A stretch of 38,431 bases of DNA from Frankia nepalensis (GTDB taxonomy: Bacteria > Actinomycetota > Actinomycetes > Frankiales > Frankiaceae): assembly GCF_016786325.1 (NCBI RefSeq), contig NZ_JADWYU010000128.1:1318-39748 (forward strand). Direction: 5' to 3'. Numbering within the stretch: position 1 is the stretch's first letter; the number at the start of each line of letters is the position of its first letter. Below the pieces are notes generated by a model. That model searched no databases and was not told the origin of the DNA. It saw only the letters and a list, made by a program, of their open reading frames with translations. Of the stretch, positions 37,556 to 38,431 are shown piece after piece. Position numbers and translations under genes: made by a program.

Positions 37556-37664
37556 CCGACAGCCAGGAGATTCACCGCTCGCCAACGCCCGAGTAGTTAC
37601 CTCGCGGCGATGTCGCGCGAACAGCCACGGCCCCGGTCCTCCGCGCCGCGGCGGCGCCCGTTCG

Positions 37665-37748
37665 GAATGGACTGGCGGCTACCAGGCCCCCACCGCCGGT
37701 CCGCTGACCATCGGCGGGCAGCCGCCCGACGCGGGCCCGAGGAGCTGA
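37665..37748 (+). pseudogene. duplicated 3' fragment of the 34818-35267 gene
   Basis: These 28 codons, including the stop, align without gaps to the last 28 codons of the GIY-YIG-like gene; 17 of 27 residues are identical (EW.G.YQAPTA.PLT..QPP..GP). A 21-base block, from GCTACC to CACCGCCG, is exactly conserved. The sequence just upstream no longer matches in this frame and has no start, so it is a remnant. Together with the intact gene it brackets the secreted-protein gene. Confidence 0.75.
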
Positions 37749-38431
37749 CCTTTCCATCGCCGTGCGGGCCCGCATGGCGTCCGTCGCCACGCGGGCCCGC
37801 ACGCCCTGACCATGGAAGAGTTCCGGGCCCGGATCGAACGCGGCCGGTTCGCCCGGCTGCGGGCGCTCGATCCGCGGACGCCGGGGGGGGGGCCCCCGGC
37901 CCGGGCCCCCCCCCGGGGGGGGGGGGGGGCCGGGGGGGGGGCGGCCCCCCCCCGGCCCCCCCCCGGCTCTGGCTTGGGTGTGGGCTGTGCGGCGGGGGGC
38001 GCGGCCTGGAACTTCCGCCACCGCACGTCCAGCCGGGTCACGTCGATGACACCAGCGACCCCCCGCTTACCCCCGGCCGGCTTGACCCTGATCCACTCGA
38101 ACAGCAGGCGGTACAACGTGCGCCGCGTCGTCACCGGCAACGCCTCGACCCTGGCACGGATCTCCTTCTCGCCTGGCTGACCGGCGACCAGGCGGACGAC
38201 GAACAGCGGCACCGTGACCGTGTCGGCCTCGGTCTGGGCGGCGGTGATCTGCGGGAGTAGCTCGGCTTCGATCGCGGCAAGCCCCTCGGCGCTGATCCTG
38301 CCGGCGGCGGCGTTCGTGTAGAAGCCCGACAGCCGTCCCTGTAGCTCGGCGAGCCTGCGCCGGGCGGCCACCGCCCGGGAGTCGTCCGGCTTCGACAGGC
38401 GGGCCAGGATGTCGGGCCGGGCCAGACGGCG
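37679..38431 (-). CDS. serine recombinase, C-terminal part (runs off the window)
   Basis: Only the C-terminal region is present; the 5' end lies beyond the window. Residues encoded by 38431 down to about 38010 are convincing: RRLARPDILARLSKPDDSRAVAARRRLAELQGRLSGFYTNAAAGRISAEGLAAIEAELLPQI, then VEALPVTTRRTLYRLLFEWIRVKPAG and a final RLDVRWRKF. This matches the C-terminal helical/coiled-coil part of large serine recombinases, which integrate or excise phage and other mobile elements. Downstream of about 37970 the frame passes through a G/C homopolymer block, so the annotated end at 37679 and everything after QPTPKPEPGG are unreliable. Confidence 0.8.
   Translation of the reverse strand, partial: RRLARPDILARLSKPDDSRAVAARRRLAELQGRLSGFYTNAAAGRISAEGLAAIEAELLPQITAAQTEADTVTVPLFVVRLVAGQPGEKEIRARVEALPVTTRRTLYRLLFEWIRVKPAGGKRGVAGVIDVTRLDVRWRKFQAAPPAAQPTPKPEPGGGRGGAAPPPAPPPPRGGARAGGPPPGVRGSSARSRANRPRSIRARNSSMVRACGPAWRRTPCGPARRWKGQLLGPASGGCPPMVSGPAVGAW
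37762..37802. terminator. strong inverted repeat, candidate terminator
   Basis: GTGCGGGCCCGC and its exact complement (37762-37773 with 37791-37802) enclose a further TGGCG/CGCCA pairing around TCCGT. No T run follows on either strand. It lies between the duplicated gene fragment and the recombinase and could end transcripts from either side. Confidence 0.5.
37879..37967. other. second G/C homopolymer block, probably unreliable sequence
   Basis: Eighty-nine bases contain only G and C, in homopolymer runs up to 16. The style is identical to positions 4-70. It interrupts the 3' end of the recombinase and the beginning of a short forward open frame at 37812. Assembly or base-calling failure over a hairpin is the likeliest cause. 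Confidence 0.7.

Noticed and set aside
37812-37885. Forward frame beginning MEEFRARIERGRFARL near the right end
   Set aside because: It looks like a plausible N-terminus, but it has no clear ribosome site and runs straight into the G/C block, so nothing downstream can be trusted.
37879-37967. CRISPR or other patterned repeat reading of the G/C block
   Set aside because: There is no repeat-spacer periodicity, only homopolymer runs; no CRISPR array was seen anywhere in the window.

Overview
This is a very GC-rich window with codon use and gene content typical of a filamentous actinobacterium. The markers are an SsgB-type sporulation/cell-division gene, the actinobacterial families DUF3097, DUF4193 and DUF3145, a LigC-type ATP-dependent DNA ligase, the maltooligosyl-trehalose pathway, an ECF42-type sigma factor with its DGPF/YCII partner, and many GTG/TTG starts. 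A Frankia-like organism would fit, but that is an inference from style, not from a marker gene.

Layout. (1) 1-7.1 kb: a G/C homopolymer block, a hairpin repeat and tRNA-Val(CAC), then ssgB, an N-acetylmuramoyl-L-alanine amidase with DUF3097, a divergent nicotinamidase-like gene, DUF4193 with a tandemly duplicated 3' end, DUF3145, and an NfeD/SPFH membrane pair. (2) 7.2-12.0 kb: treX and treY, co-directional. (3) 11.9-14.8 kb: DUF4287, the ECF42-like sigma factor with its YCII partner, and a divergent DHFR/RibD-like reductase. Both divergent promoters in the 14.04-14.22 kb gap carry the same TGTCGA-N17-CGAC element. (4) 15.1-15.6 kb: a tRNA Gly-Cys-Val operon with promoter, terminator and a second exact copy of the 34-bp repeat that follows tRNA-Val(CAC). 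(5) 16.1-21.3 kb: pheA, a DUF2231-like membrane protein, a 35-aa membrane peptide followed by a 68-nt foldable element, treZ (apart from treXY and on the other strand), and a RibD-C reductase. (6) 21.4-24.1 kb: a small WXG-motif protein and a 758-aa protein of unknown function, 6 bp apart. (7) 24.1-29.0 kb: ligC, a DHA2-type MFS exporter divergent from a TetR regulator with a palindromic operator between them, and a lone FkbM methyltransferase. (8) 29.0-31.8 kb: a degenerate ATP-sulfurylase/APS-kinase-like fusion divergent from cysQ. (9) 32.0-35.3 kb: a small orphan gene, then four overlapping genes: CoxD-like MoxR ATPase, CoxE-like VWA protein, a 110-aa protein, and a possible GIY-YIG-like protein. 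(10) 35.4-38.4 kb: a 693-aa secreted protein with a near-consensus promoter, a duplicated tail of the preceding gene, a second G/C block, and the C-terminal part of a serine recombinase running off the window.

How the genes fit together. TreX debranches glycogen, TreY converts the released maltooligosaccharides to maltooligosyl-trehalose, and TreZ releases trehalose, so the pathway is complete although split. The sigma factor, YCII protein and reductase probably form one autoregulated ECF42 regulon. CysQ and the sulfurylase/kinase relative point to PAPS/PAP metabolism. The MoxR/VWA operon looks like a metal-insertion or remodelling chaperone unit without its usual CO-dehydrogenase clients. 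The two G/C blocks (1-70 and 37879-37967) probably mark unreliable sequence, so the first and last kilobases should be read with care.
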